64,000 nt of DNA, taken from contig NZ_JALKBF010000001.1 in NCBI RefSeq assembly GCF_023016085.1, positions 2,875,194 to 2,939,193 on the forward strand. Direction: 5' to 3'. The number at the start of each line of letters is the position of its first letter. Position 1 is the first letter of the stretch. Of this stretch, positions 8,445-17,593 are shown piece by piece. The DNA is from Aliiroseovarius sp. F47248L. GTDB taxonomy: Bacteria; Pseudomonadota; Alphaproteobacteria; Rhodobacterales; Rhodobacteraceae. Under the pieces are notes generated by a model. The model did no database searches and was not told where the DNA came from. It worked only from the letters and a program-made list of their open reading frames with translations. The position numbers and the translations under genes are program-made.

Positions 8445-9466
8445 CTTTTTCCTCCCAGCATGGCCAAGCGTATCAAGGTGCGTTCCATCAGTGCCATCAC
8501 TGGCGCTTTCTGGGCTGACCGCAAAGTCAGGTCGGTTTCCACCAGAATTTCCAGCGCCTGTTCCAAGCGTCGCAACCCCCATTGCTGGGCTTGCCGCACC
8601 ATGCGGTCGCGGCTTTTGAAATGCACCGGGGGGCGCAAACGGTTGATGCCTTGGGCTGGTCCGGCCGGGTCGGCGCAGGCTGCATGCAGCGCGCGGAAAT
8701 GACGGGTGGTATTGATACACAGGCCAACCGGATCGACCCCTTGCGCCTGCAATCGCACCAGAACAGGCCCTATTTCACCTGAACGCCCCTCAGCGGTGGC
8801 ATGAAGCAGTTGATCCAGACCGGCCTCGGTCGAGGTGGGTGCGACTGCCTGAACGTCCTCGGGGGTAACGGGTGTCGGATCGCCCAACTTATAAAGCCCA
8901 AGTTTTTCGACGGTCTGTCGGAAATCACCTGGATCCAGATCGCGCGACAATCCCGTCAGGTCAGTCATCGCCGCAGATGATATGTCCGAGACCCCGGCGC
9001 GCTTCAGGTCAGCGTCAATCTCGTCTCGTGTCGGCGGGTCATCGTATATCCCGACCGCATAGGCATTGGGGTGTGTTTCAAAAAGCTTGCGCAGCGCACC
9101 ACGGTTTTTCAGGTTGCCCGCGGTGATGACAAGTTGCGCGTCGCCATCCTGCCAATCCTCAAGTGCGGCGGTGATGACGCTGGCTGTGGATTCGGTCGCG
9201 TCCTCGACAAAGGCAACGCGGGGACCGGGGAAGAAGCTTTGCGACTTGATGGCGTCGGACAGCACTGCTGGATCTTTGCGCAAATCGCCTGCTGCGATCC
9301 GGGACAGGCGCATTTCTTCTTCGCCCTGTGGGCCGATCAGGTTGGCAATTAATTCTTGCCGTTTTAGGGCCACGCGCATCGCGTCGGAGCCAAAAATTAA
9401 AACGCCGGTGCGACTGGGATCAGGCTTGGCAAAATACTTTACGGCGTCGCGCGGCGCGAGCTTCAT
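8441..9466 (-). CDS. holA: DNA polymerase III subunit delta (HolA)
   Basis: A 341-residue clamp-loader subunit that opens the beta clamp. N-terminal [12 protein letters not shown] and the SQSFFPGPRVAFVEDA region fit alphaproteobacterial HolA, and the length matches the family. I chose ATG 9466, which overlaps the lptE stop as ATGA, over the upstream TTG at 9475. Its position after lptE is the usual alphaproteobacterial arrangement, so a leuS-lptE-holA-GST transcript is likely. Confidence 0.9.
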   Translation of the reverse strand: MKLAPRDAVKYFAKPDPSRTGVLIFGSDAMRVALKRQELIANLIGPQGEEEMRLSRIAAGDLRKDPAVLSDAIKSQSFFPGPRVAFVEDATESTASVITAALEDWQDGDAQLVITAGNLKNRGALRKLFETHPNAYAVGIYDDPPTRDEIDADLKRAGVSDISSAAMTDLTGLSRDLDPGDFRQTVEKLGLYKLGDPTPVTPEDVQAVAPTSTEAGLDQLLHATAEGRSGEIGPVLVRLQAQGVDPVGLCINTTRHFRALHAACADPAGPAQGINRLRPPVHFKSRDRMVRQAQQWGLRRLEQALEILVETDLTLRSAQKAPVMALMERTLIRLAMLGGKR

Positions 9467-9960
9467 GAGTCCCAACCTGCGAACGTGGCGGTGAATCGCG
9501 TGACCATCATATCGGCGAGTGACACCATCAAGCGCCGATTTGCATCCCGTTCAACTGATGCCGTCGACACGGTTGAGCCTTCGGTGGAATAGGACGCGAA
9601 GCTTGACAGGCTGCCACTTTCCACCACGTCGCCCGTTGCGACTGACGTGACGGAAAACTCAATCGCACCAAGGATTTGGGTGCGAGTGATTTCTTGCCTT
9701 GGGGTCACACCGACATCCTCAGATCGGGTGGTGATGGTATAGCTCAGCTTGTACGGGGCTGATAGGTTGCGGCCCAAACGTTCTTCCAGGCGTTTTACCA
9801 ATTCATAGCTGTTGGCGTCAGAAGGCGCGGCCACGGTCACAGCACCGCGCAGACCATCCGCCGACCCACCTGGTGCATAGACCGGAGAGAATCCGCAGGC
9901 GGACAGCGCCGCCGAGGCGACCAGTGAGGTCAGGATAAATCGACGATTAGACCACGACAT
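9463..9960 (-). CDS. lptE: LPS-assembly lipoprotein LptE
   Basis: A 165-residue outer-membrane lipoprotein that plugs the LptD barrel and helps insert LPS. It has a signal peptide with lipobox LSAC (Cys22) followed by [10 protein letters not shown], the hallmark start of alphaproteobacterial LptE (CGFxPxY). It overlaps leuS by 14 bases and holA by 4. Position between leuS and holA strengthens the call. No lptD in the window. Confidence 0.92.
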   Translation of the reverse strand: MSWSNRRFILTSLVASAALSACGFSPVYAPGGSADGLRGAVTVAAPSDANSYELVKRLEERLGRNLSAPYKLSYTITTRSEDVGVTPRQEITRTQILGAIEFSVTSVATGDVVESGSLSSFASYSTEGSTVSTASVERDANRRLMVSLADMMVTRFTATFAGWDS

Positions 9961-12490
9961 TCACGATGCGCCCCGGAACCACGATGACTTTCTTGGGCAA
10001 CTTTCCATCAAGCGCCCTGATCACAGCATCCTCGGCCAGCGCCAGTTTTTCAACCTCGGCCTTGTCCATATCCTTCGGCACGCTGATTTCTGCGCGCCGC
10101 TTGCCGTTGATCTGGATGGGCAGGGTGACTGTGTCGTCGACCAGCATCGCCTCGTCCGCTTTGGGCCATGGGGCTTGGGCCGCCAGCCCTTCTCCACCCA
10201 GCATTTGCCAGATTTCTTCCGACAGGTGCGGGGTCATCGGGCTCATCAACTGGGCCAGTGCGCGCATTGCTTGTTTCTGGGCCTTACCGCCAGCTTTCGA
10301 CTTCGCGATGGCGTTCTGAAAGGCGTAAAGCTTGGCGATGGCGGCGTTGAATCCGAAGCTTTCAATGCCCATGGTCACGTCGTGGATCGCCTTGTGCATG
10401 GCACGCAGAAGATCAGCATCGTCGCCGTCGGCATCGTCCATTTCCGCGATCTTGGTGGCGGTGGCGTGGACGCGAGCCAAGTGCTTGGCTGCGGCTTCCG
10501 CACCCGAGGCCGTCCATTCCACATCGCGTTCGGGGGGCGAATCGCTCAGCACGAACCAGCGCGCGGTGTCGGCCCCGAAGGATGAGATGATCTGAGCTGG
10601 ATCAACCACGTTCTTCTTGGATTTCGACATTTTGGCCGAAGGGATGACCTCGACCTCGGTCCCGCAGGCCCCAAGGCGCGCACCGCTTTCGGTCCACTCG
10701 ATGTCTTCGGGCAAGTGATACACAGGCCGGTCGTTTTCATCGCGCGTGACATAGATCTCATGTGTGACCATGCCTTGGGTGAACAATGCGTTGAACGGCT
10801 CGATCGCTTTGTCGGGTAGATGGCCGCAGATGTTCATCGCGCGGGCGAAGAAGCGGGAATAGAGCAGGTGCAGGATCGCGTGTTCGATGCCGCCGATATA
10901 CTGGTCGACATTCATCCAATAGGACGCGTCGTCCATATCCGTGGGCGTGTCGGCATTCGGAGACGTGAAGCGCGCGAAATACCAGGACGAATCGACAAAC
11001 GTGTCCATCGTGTCGGTTTCGCGCTGGGCAGGCTTGCCGCAGGACGGACATTTGCAGTTGCGCCAGGTGGAGTGACGGTCCAGCGGGTTGCCGGGTACGT
11101 CGAAGGTGACGTCCTCGGGCAGTTTGATCGGCAGATTCTCTTTCTTTTCAGGGACAACGCCGCAATCGGGGCAATGAACGACAGGGATCGGGCACCCCCA
11201 ATAGCGTTGGCGGCTCAGCCCCCAGTCGCGCAGGCGGAATTTCTCGACCCCTGTGCCCCAGCCAGCCTTTTCGGCAAAACTGATCGTCGCCTCAATCGCC
11301 TCGTCACCCGTGGCCTCGTCCAATCCGGCGAAATGATTGATCCACTTCACTTTTTCCGTCTTAGGCGGCACGAAGGCTTCTTTTTTGACGGGTGAGGGGT
11401 CTACCAGCGACAGGAACGTGTCGATCACCGGCAAGTCATACTTGCGGCAGAAGTCCAGATCCCGCTGGTCATGGGCCGGGCAGGCGAAGATCGCGCCGGT
11501 GCCGTAATCCATCAGGATGAAGTTGGCGATCCAGACCGGCAGTTCCCAGTTTGGGTCCAGCGGGTGTATCACGCGGAGGCCGGTGTCGTAGCCCAGCTTC
11601 TCGGCGGTTTCGATGGCTTCTTCCGTGGTGCCGCCCTTGCGCATGTCGGCGAGTTTGGCGGCAATCTCGGGGCTCTCGACCTCAAGTGCCTTGGAAATGG
11701 GGTGGTCGGGCGAGATACCGATGAAGGACGCGCCCATCAGCGTGTCGGGGCGGGTCGTGTAAACCTCAATCTCGCCACCATCCACACGTTCAAAGCTGAA
11801 TTGCAGACCTTGCGAGCGGCCAATCCAGTTGGCCTGCATGGTGCGCACCTTCTCTGGCCAGTTGTCCAGCCCGTCCAGCGCCTCCAGCAACTCGCCGGAA
11901 TAATCCGAGATCTTGAAGAACCATTGCGTCAGGTCGCGACGTTCGACCGGGGCACCGGATCTCCATCCGCAGCCGTCAATCACCTGTTCATTGGCCAGAA
12001 CGGTCATATCGACCGGATCCCAGTTCACCGTGGCGTTCTTGCGGTAAACCAGCCCGCGCTCCATGAAATCAATGAACATCGACTGCTGCTGGCCGTAATA
12101 TTCCGGGTCGCAGGTGGCAAATTCGCGGCTCCAGTCAATCGACAGGCCCAACGGCTTCATCTGGCCCTTCATCGTCTTGATGTTGTCATAGGTCCACGTG
12201 CCCGGGTGGCCACCTTGTGCCATCGCGGCGTTTTCCGCAGGCATCCCGAACGCATCCCATCCCATCGGGTGCAACACACTGAAACCACAGGATGATTTGT
12301 AACGTGAGATCACGTCGCCCATGGTGTAGTTGCGCACGTGACCCATATGAATCCGGCCCGACGGATAAGGAAACATCTCTAGCACATAATACTTGGGGCG
12401 CGTTTCATCGCGCTTGGCGGTGAAAATTCCGGCCTTGTCCCAGGCTTCTTGCCATTTCGGTTCGATATCGGCGGCTGTGTATCGCGACAT
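9947..12490 (-). CDS. leuS: Leucyl-tRNA synthetase
   Basis: A class I synthetase of 847 residues. The HIGH-type motif is HMGH (48-51) within [11 protein letters not shown], the KMSKS motif is intact at about 619-623, and the editing (CP1) domain lies between ([12 protein letters not shown]). Two cysteine pairs, CPDC and CKCPSC, form a zinc-ribbon. The protein is full length. It heads the leuS-lptE-holA-GST run; a strong hairpin separates it from the upstream DUF3576 gene. Long antisense reading frames across it are codon-bias shadows. Confidence 0.98.
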   Translation of the reverse strand: MSRYTAADIEPKWQEAWDKAGIFTAKRDETRPKYYVLEMFPYPSGRIHMGHVRNYTMGDVISRYKSSCGFSVLHPMGWDAFGMPAENAAMAQGGHPGTWTYDNIKTMKGQMKPLGLSIDWSREFATCDPEYYGQQQSMFIDFMERGLVYRKNATVNWDPVDMTVLANEQVIDGCGWRSGAPVERRDLTQWFFKISDYSGELLEALDGLDNWPEKVRTMQANWIGRSQGLQFSFERVDGGEIEVYTTRPDTLMGASFIGISPDHPISKALEVESPEIAAKLADMRKGGTTEEAIETAEKLGYDTGLRVIHPLDPNWELPVWIANFILMDYGTGAIFACPAHDQRDLDFCRKYDLPVIDTFLSLVDPSPVKKEAFVPPKTEKVKWINHFAGLDEATGDEAIEATISFAEKAGWGTGVEKFRLRDWGLSRQRYWGCPIPVVHCPDCGVVPEKKENLPIKLPEDVTFDVPGNPLDRHSTWRNCKCPSCGKPAQRETDTMDTFVDSSWYFARFTSPNADTPTDMDDASYWMNVDQYIGGIEHAILHLLYSRFFARAMNICGHLPDKAIEPFNALFTQGMVTHEIYVTRDENDRPVYHLPEDIEWTESGARLGACGTEVEVIPSAKMSKSKKNVVDPAQIISSFGADTARWFVLSDSPPERDVEWTASGAEAAAKHLARVHATATKIAEMDDADGDDADLLRAMHKAIHDVTMGIESFGFNAAIAKLYAFQNAIAKSKAGGKAQKQAMRALAQLMSPMTPHLSEEIWQMLGGEGLAAQAPWPKADEAMLVDDTVTLPIQINGKRRAEISVPKDMDKAEVEKLALAEDAVIRALDGKLPKKVIVVPGRIVNVVV

Positions 12491-12514
12491 GCGGCTTGGT
12501 CCTTGATGTAGAAA

Positions 12515-12535
12515 CGCCGGGCAACTGGCCCGGCG
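12515..12535 (-). terminator. Hairpin between the DUF3576 gene and leuS
   Basis: CGCCGGGC (12515-12522) and GCCCGGCG (12528-12535) form a perfect 8-bp GC-rich stem with a 5-base loop. On the minus strand it is followed only by TTTCT, so termination may be partial. It lies 25 bases upstream of the leuS start, where an attenuation role is also conceivable. Confidence 0.5.
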
Positions 12536-12564
12536 CTTGTCTTATTCCTATGGTCGATCCGGGT

Positions 12565-13059
12565 CTAGAGGTTGCCGTCACGAATCCGCAGCTGGCGCGC
12601 GCGGGTCAGGATCGCATCCTCGACCTTGCGCACGGCTTCGGCGCTTGCGGGGCCGGAGCTGGTATAAAGCGCAACTGACAACGACCGCGCATCCAACGCG
12701 GGGTCGCGCACATAAACGGTGGCTTTATGGGCGGTGCCGCCACCGGGCGGGCGACCAAAGCCAAAGACGATAATGCCCGAGAACGGGTCAGCGGCCTGAA
12801 CGGGCATGAAGCTCAGCACATCCAGCGAGGCATTCCAGATATACCGGTTAACCTCGACCGTGGTGTTGGGATCATCCACATTTGCAAACAGATCCCAGAT
12901 CGTCTCACGCCGTTCTTCTGCCTGAGGTGAATGCTGAACCGTGTTGCCTTGTTTCTGGCCACCGCCGAATCCCAAGGATCCGCTGCCGCCACCACAGGCC
13001 GACAGCCCCAGTACACCAATCAATGAAATCCCGAATGCGACCGACCTGAAGATGCGCAT
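12565..13059 (-). CDS. DUF3576 lipoprotein
   Basis: A 164-residue lipoprotein with signal peptide and lipobox LSAC (Cys22), then a Gly-rich linker and a globular domain with conserved WDLFANVDDPNTTVEVNRY and DPFSG segments. DUF3576 proteins are common beside leuS in alphaproteobacteria; function is unknown, probably in the envelope. The frame extends far upstream to 13458, but ATG 13059 begins the signal peptide and follows GAGGAAACGGGG. Confidence 0.87.
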   Translation of the reverse strand: MRIFRSVAFGISLIGVLGLSACGGGSGSLGFGGGQKQGNTVQHSPQAEERRETIWDLFANVDDPNTTVEVNRYIWNASLDVLSFMPVQAADPFSGIIVFGFGRPPGGGTAHKATVYVRDPALDARSLSVALYTSSGPASAEAVRKVEDAILTRARQLRIRDGNL

Positions 13060-13296
13060 AAAAAAGCCCCGTTTCCTCAATTTCCTCTTGTTAGTATATA
13101 AGGCCATACGGGCGGGCAAGCGTTTTCCCAACCAGAGCTTTTGTGGGCCAAGACGCTGGAAAAGAGCGGGAATACTGTGATCCCGAAGCAGCGGTCTGAG
13201 AAACTGTGGCATAGAAGCACCAATTTCAGCCGCAATCCGATTTCTGGTTTCGCATTTCTTGCAAACACCGGCGGAAAGGTAGATTGAACCATCATA

Positions 13297-13322
13297 CTCA
13301 ATTCGGATTTCCCTGAATTGAG
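13297..13322. promoter_or_regulatory. Inverted repeat upstream of the porin gene
   Basis: CTCAATTC and GAATTGAG are perfect 8-bp arms with a 10-base spacer, 32 bases before the porin ATG. It may be a regulator site or a 5' leader hairpin. The rest of the 295-base gap 13060-13354 holds the divergent promoters of the porin and DUF3576 genes; I see no further gene or RNA. Confidence 0.5.
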
Positions 13323-13354
13323 GTGCACTATTGAAACACATGAGGGAAAACGAA

Positions 13355-14194
13355 ATGAAAAAGATTCTTCTCGCATCGTCCGCACTGGTTGCTTCGGCTG
13401 GCTTTGCCGCCGCTGACATCAGCTTCTCGGGCGAAGCCGGTATCGGCTTTAAATACATGGACGTTGCTGTTGGTGACGACTGGACGCTGGACCACTACCT
13501 GACTCTGTCGGTTGCAATGACCGGTGAAACCGATGGCGGCCTGGGCTTCGGCGCAGAAGTTGACATCACCTCGACCGCTGGTGGCGGCGCAGTTGACGAT
13601 TCTTCGGCTTACATCGAAGGCGGCTTCGGCAAGTTCTCGGTCGGCGCTGTTGGTTCGGCTGTTGATGCAAAACTGGGTCTGTCGGACATCGGTTACGGCG
13701 GTATCGGCACCGACAACCTTGCAGAAACTCTGGTCGACATTGCTGACCAAGGTAACATGATGTACGAAGGCACCTTTGGTGACTTCGGGATCGCAGTTTC
13801 GCACGACTTCAACGGCACCGACATCACGTCGATCGCAGCCACCTACTCGATGGGTGACTTCAACGTTGGTCTGGGTTACGACGATTGGGGTGTTGTGAAC
13901 GCCAGCACGTACCACGTGAAAGCCGGCGCTAACATCGCTGACTTCTCGGTCAACGCTCTGTATTCGCGCAACAGCGACATCGACACCACAGCTTACGGTA
14001 TCCACGGTGCTTACACCATGGGCGCAGTTGTTGTAAGCGCAGCTTACTCGAAGCTTGAAGTTGGTGCAGCTTCGACTGATGCATACGGTCTGGGTGTTGC
14101 ATACGACCTGGGTGGCGGCGCGACCTTCAAAGCCGGTGTTGGCGAAGTTGGCGGCGCGACCAAAGCCGACCTCGGCATCATCATGCTGTTCTAA
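13355..14194 (+). CDS. Outer-membrane porin, Rhodobacter type
   Basis: A 279-residue general porin. ATG 13355 begins a clean signal peptide (MKKILLASSALVASAGFAAA, likely cleavage before Asp21), with GAGGG upstream; the in-frame ATG at 13331 would spoil it. The mature protein shows alternating beta-strand patterns and ends in Phe, the outer-membrane insertion signal. Codon use is extremely restricted (mostly GGC, GCT, CTG, GAA), as in highly expressed genes. A strong terminator follows, so it is monocistronic. Slightly short compared with ~300-residue relatives. Confidence 0.92.
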   Translation: MKKILLASSALVASAGFAAADISFSGEAGIGFKYMDVAVGDDWTLDHYLTLSVAMTGETDGGLGFGAEVDITSTAGGGAVDDSSAYIEGGFGKFSVGAVGSAVDAKLGLSDIGYGGIGTDNLAETLVDIADQGNMMYEGTFGDFGIAVSHDFNGTDITSIAATYSMGDFNVGLGYDDWGVVNASTYHVKAGANIADFSVNALYSRNSDIDTTAYGIHGAYTMGAVVVSAAYSKLEVGAASTDAYGLGVAYDLGGGATFKAGVGEVGGATKADLGIIMLF

Positions 14195-14217
14195 TCCTAA
14201 CGGATTATTGAATAGGG

Positions 14218-14249
14218 AAGAGCGGGCCTTGTGCCCGCTCTTTTCTTTT
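14218..14249 (+). terminator. Rho-independent terminator of the porin gene
   Basis: A 10-bp stem (14218-14227 with 14233-14242) closes a CTTGT loop and is followed by TTTCTTTT. It lies 24 bases after the porin stop. Confidence 0.92.
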
Positions 14250-14289
14250 GGGACACCTGTGTTTGAAAGTTCTAGCTACAAGGTGACCC

Positions 14290-14943
14290 ATGCCACTTTC
14301 CGACATTCAGGATCGCATTGCCAAGGAAGAGGCTCGCGTTGGCCGTGCGCCCGGTTCGACCAAACTGATCGCCGTGTCCAAGGTTCAACCTCTGGAACGC
14401 GTAGTCGCGGTTCTGCAAGAAGGCCACCGTGTCTTTGGTGAAAACAAGGTGCAAGAGGCCGCCGGCAAGTGGCCGGATCTGAAAGAGCGGTTCGATGGTG
14501 TCGAGCTGCATCTGATCGGTCCGCTGCAATCCAACAAGACCCGTCAGGCGATGGGCTTGTTCGATTTGATCCATTCCGTCGACCGTCCCAAATTGGCCCG
14601 CGCCATTGCCCGTATAGCGGAAGAAGAAGGCCATTGTCCGAAGCTGTTTGTTCAGGTGAACACCGGCGAGGAGCCCCAGAAAGCAGGTATCCTGCCCGAC
14701 GATCTGGATGATTTCGTCAGCGAATGTCGTGATCTGGGCCTGCCAATCATCGGTCTGATGTGCATTCCGCCGGTGGAAGAAGAGCCGACCTTGCATTTCG
14801 CTGTGCTGGCCAAGATGGCCAAACGCAATGGGTTGGAACAATTGTCGATGGGTATGAGCAGTGATTTTGAGCGTGCGATAGCTCAAGGTGCGACCCATGT
14901 GCGTGTCGGATCCGCAATTTTTGGTGAACGGGACTACGGTTAG
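14290..14943 (+). CDS. YggS-family pyridoxal phosphate homeostasis protein
   Basis: A 217-residue single-domain PLP protein with the fold of alanine racemase's N-terminal barrel. Lys31 in IAVSKVQP is the PLP Schiff-base lysine; FGENKVQEA, HLIGPLQSNK, GLMCIPP and LSMGMSSDFERAI are family signatures, and the HVRVGSAIFGER ending is complete. It buffers PLP and affects amino-acid and keto-acid balance rather than acting as a known enzyme. It stands between the porin terminator and a REP-like element, so it is probably transcribed alone. Confidence 0.94.
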   Translation: MPLSDIQDRIAKEEARVGRAPGSTKLIAVSKVQPLERVVAVLQEGHRVFGENKVQEAAGKWPDLKERFDGVELHLIGPLQSNKTRQAMGLFDLIHSVDRPKLARAIARIAEEEGHCPKLFVQVNTGEEPQKAGILPDDLDDFVSECRDLGLPIIGLMCIPPVEEEPTLHFAVLAKMAKRNGLEQLSMGMSSDFERAIAQGATHVRVGSAIFGERDYG

Positions 14944-15000
14944 GGGCCTTGCCCCTCGCGGCATAGCCGCTCACCCCAGGATATTGTGGGACAAGAAAAA
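14943..15000. repeat. REP-like extragenic palindromic element
   Basis: Two small perfect hairpins, GGGGC-CTT-GCCCC (14943-14955) and GCGGC-ATA-GCCGC (14958-14970), are followed by CACCCCAGGATATTGTGGGA and an A-rich run. This hairpin-hairpin-GGATATT layout resembles extragenic elements common in Rhodobacteraceae (from memory). Only one clear copy is in the window. It may also terminate the YggS gene. Confidence 0.45.
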
Positions 15001-15003
15001 GGT

Positions 15004-15513
15004 CTAGCGGACAATAATGCGGCTGTGGGGCGTCCAGTGAGACAGAATCCAACGCAAGTCTTTGGGGGCGAAGGCCAGACACCCGGCTGTCGGATGCCGT
15101 GGTTTGCGCCATTGGTGGATGAAGATTGCAGAACCTTTGCCCGGTTTGGCATCGGGCCAATTCCAGTCGCTGATCAACACCACGTCGTAAAGCCGGGCGG
15201 TCATACGTAGCTTTTCGTGGCTGAATGGATGGTTGTAGGACGACAAGCCGTGATTATAGGCCGGGTCGGTCGGATCATCGGACCAGACGTCCCGCGGGCC
15301 AATTGGATCTAGGGAAAGCGGCGTGTCAGGTGCTTTCGTTCGGTCCGCACGATAGCGACCACCAACGATCCACCACACCCCGCGCGGAGTGGCTAAATCG
15401 CCTTCGTGTTTGTCATTCGTCATGCCGCCGCGTCCTATGGCGATGGGGAGTTGTCGCCCCATAAAGTGTGCGCGCCAGCGAGTGACGACCATGTCCGTGC
15501 GTCGCGGGATCAC
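15004..15513 (-). CDS. L,D-transpeptidase (YkuD-type) family protein
   Basis: A 169-residue protein with the catalytic signature HxxxxxxxxTxGC: His133 and Cys145 within HQWRKPRHPTAGCLAF. Such enzymes crosslink peptidoglycan or anchor proteins to it. No signal peptide or membrane anchor is visible from either the GTG at 15513 or the internal ATG at 15492, which is odd for a cell-wall enzyme. The GTG overlaps the ribA stop (GTGA), so it is translationally coupled to ribA. Confidence 0.82.
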   Translation of the reverse strand: MIPRRTDMVVTRWRAHFMGRQLPIAIGRGGMTNDKHEGDLATPRGVWWIVGGRYRADRTKAPDTPLSLDPIGPRDVWSDDPTDPAYNHGLSSYNHPFSHEKLRMTARLYDVVLISDWNWPDAKPGKGSAIFIHQWRKPRHPTAGCLAFAPKDLRWILSHWTPHSRIIVR

Positions 15514-16589
15514 AGGAAATGTCCGGATTTACGGGCCTTGGTGGCGAGATATGCTTTGTTGTGGGTACTTTTCCCAACCTTCAACGGCACCCGATCTGTC
15601 ACCTGAATGCCCGCTTCGTTCATCATTGCGACCTTGCGCGGGTTGTTGGTCATCAAGCGCACCGAGGAAAACCCCAATGACTTCAAGATCATCGCACCGA
15701 TGCGGAAATCCCGTTCGTCATCTTCGAAGCCCAGGCGGTGGTTGGCTTCCACCGTGTCAAATCCCTGATCTTGTAGAGAATAGGCGCGCATTTTATTCGC
15801 CAATCCGATGCCGCGACCTTCCTGATTCAGATAAAGCAACACTCCGTGCCCGTCTTGTCCGATCATGTTCAAAGCCGTGTGTAGCTGCGGGCCACAGTCG
15901 CACTTCAGGCTGCTCAGTACATCGCCCGTGAAACAGGCCGAATGCAACCGTGCCAGCACTGGTAAGTCGCGCGACGGGCAGCCAATTTCAACCGCATAGT
16001 GCTCTTCGCTGCCGTCATCTGGGCGGAAAATATGCAGGCGTCCGGCTTCGCTGACGGTCAGGGGCAAACGCGCATGGACGACAGGAGCAAGGGAGAGGAC
16101 ATCAATCATTTCCTTGTCCAGCGAGACATGAGTCAGGTTCTTTGCAGAGGCAATTTCAGGTGTGTTAGTGACTTCGATCACGACTGTCGCTGGCAGGAGG
16201 CGCGCAGATTTGCAAAGTGCAATAGATTGCGCTTCAAGCCCGTCTTCACCACCGCGAAGGGTGCGAAATGGTCCCTTCATGGGGTGGGCAAGATCATCCG
16301 CAGGATCGGCGACCGAAGAAATCCAATCAGTTCCGGCATCGCGCGGAAGTTCGATTCGAGCCACGAGGTTGGAATAGGCGCGCGCTTTCAGCGTGTCCGC
16401 CCGCCGAGGCGTGATGGCCACAACTGGAGCGCCCAGAGCGCGCATTTCGTTTAAACGTCCGGATGACAGTGTTTCAGCCGCCGCAACCAGCACAGCACGG
16501 CCATCACACGTCAAAACCACCGGCACCCCCATGCGCAAATCGGCGCGTGCGCGGGCCAGAAGCTCGGTCTGATTTGGGGCAAGTGTCAT
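15510..16589 (-). CDS. ribA: GTP cyclohydrolase II with RibB-like N-terminal region
   Basis: First enzyme of riboflavin synthesis. The C-terminal ~190 residues are complete GTP cyclohydrolase II: zinc ligands Cys219, Cys230 and Cys232 (CFTGDVLSSLKCDCG), NQEGRGIGL and the NNPRK guanine-contact motif. The N-terminal ~165 residues look like a worn 3,4-dihydroxy-2-butanone-4-phosphate synthase domain (GVPVVLTCDGRAVLVAAAE, ITPRRADTL) lacking the acidic DREDEGD core, so it is probably not active. ATG 16589 follows AAAGGA with 5-base spacing; the frame opens at 16610. The L,D-transpeptidase gene overlaps its stop. Confidence 0.9.
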   Translation of the reverse strand: MTLAPNQTELLARARADLRMGVPVVLTCDGRAVLVAAAETLSSGRLNEMRALGAPVVAITPRRADTLKARAYSNLVARIELPRDAGTDWISSVADPADDLAHPMKGPFRTLRGGEDGLEAQSIALCKSARLLPATVVIEVTNTPEIASAKNLTHVSLDKEMIDVLSLAPVVHARLPLTVSEAGRLHIFRPDDGSEEHYAVEIGCPSRDLPVLARLHSACFTGDVLSSLKCDCGPQLHTALNMIGQDGHGVLLYLNQEGRGIGLANKMRAYSLQDQGFDTVEANHRLGFEDDERDFRIGAMILKSLGFSSVRLMTNNPRKVAMMNEAGIQVTDRVPLKVGKSTHNKAYLATKARKSGHFL

Positions 16590-16743
16590 TGGCATCCTTT
16601 CACGTCTCATACCTAGGACGAACTGTCACGATATGAAACATTTACCGGTGAAATGACACGAGGCCGTGAGACTTCTGTTGCAAATCTTGCCAATCGCGTG
16701 AGGGGGTAACATCTGTTTTATCAGCACGACAGAGGAGGGCGAC

Positions 16744-17430
16744 ATGTCCACGCTGAAAAAAATACTGCTGGTTGATGACGATGAGGATCTGCGCGACGCG
16801 TTGGCCGAACAGCTTCTAATGACCGAGGATTTCGATGTGTTCGAGGCGGGCAATGGGGCCGAGGCGCTGACCAAGTCGAAGGAGGCCATCTATGACCTCG
16901 TGATCCTTGATGTGGGCCTGCCGGATACGGATGGCCGCGAGCTATGTCGCGTGATGCGCAAGCAGGGGGTTAAGTGTCCAATCCTGATGCTGACCGGCCA
17001 TGACACGGATGCCGACACCATTTTGGGTCTTGATGCGGGTGCCAATGACTATGTATCGAAGCCTTTCAAATTCCCGGTGCTTCTGGCCCGTATTCGCGCC
17101 CAATTGCGCCAGCATGAGCAAAGCGAAGATGCGGTGTTCCAGCTTGGGCCGTACACGTTTAAGCCGTCGATGAAGATGCTTATTACCGAGGAAGACCGGA
17201 AGGTTCGTCTGACCGAGAAAGAGACGAACATTCTAAAGTTTCTCTATCGCTCAAACGACGGTGTGGTGGCGCGCGATGTGCTGCTGCACGAGGTCTGGGG
17301 CTATAACGCCGGGGTCACAACCCACACGTTAGAGACACATATTTACCGCCTGCGCCAAAAGATTGAGCCTGATCCGTCAAACGCGCGGTTGCTGGTGACG
17401 GAAAGCGGCGGGTATCGGTTGAACGCCTAG
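16744..17430 (+). CDS. OmpR/PhoB-family response regulator
   Basis: A 228-residue DNA-binding response regulator. The receiver has acidic Asp11-13, phospho-acceptor Asp56, Thr84 and Lys106. The C-terminal winged helix is complete (RLTEKETNILKFLY, THTLETHIYRLRQKIE, LVTESGGYRL). No histidine kinase is adjacent, so the sensor partner must be elsewhere. AGAGGAGGG precedes the ATG. It is divergent from ribA and ends in a strong terminator, a single-gene unit. Confidence 0.93.
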   Translation: MSTLKKILLVDDDEDLRDALAEQLLMTEDFDVFEAGNGAEALTKSKEAIYDLVILDVGLPDTDGRELCRVMRKQGVKCPILMLTGHDTDADTILGLDAGANDYVSKPFKFPVLLARIRAQLRQHEQSEDAVFQLGPYTFKPSMKMLITEEDRKVRLTEKETNILKFLYRSNDGVVARDVLLHEVWGYNAGVTTHTLETHIYRLRQKIEPDPSNARLLVTESGGYRLNA

Positions 17431-17477
17431 AGTTCCCTCGTGTCCGGGGTTACGGGCACATTCCTCCCTGATGGACT

Positions 17478-17505
17478 GGCCGGGCCTTCGTGCCCGGTCT
17501 TTTTT
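17478..17505 (+). terminator. Rho-independent terminator of the response regulator
   Basis: A stem of GGCCGGGC against GCCCGGTC with loop CTTCGT, including one G-T pair, is followed by six T residues (17500-17505). Confidence 0.9.
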
Positions 17506-17593
17506 GGCTGGCCGCATAGCGGACAAGTAGCTCCCCGGACTATTAAATGCGAGCGCGATGCTGCTTCGCTCGATCGGTTCTTGAGAGGCTTTT

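Noticed and set aside
8445..8720. N-terminal extension of the GST frame into holA
   Set aside because: Overlaps holA coding; the ATG at 8444 has a strong Shine-Dalgarno and an ATGA overlap.
10820..12295. Long + strand reading frames of 191 and 274 codons across leuS
   Set aside because: They lie entirely antisense to an intact leucyl-tRNA synthetase and have no recognisable domains; they are codon-bias shadows.
13060..13458. N-terminal extension of the DUF3576 frame up to 13458
   Set aside because: It would place 133 residues before a clean lipoprotein signal peptide and overlap the porin start.
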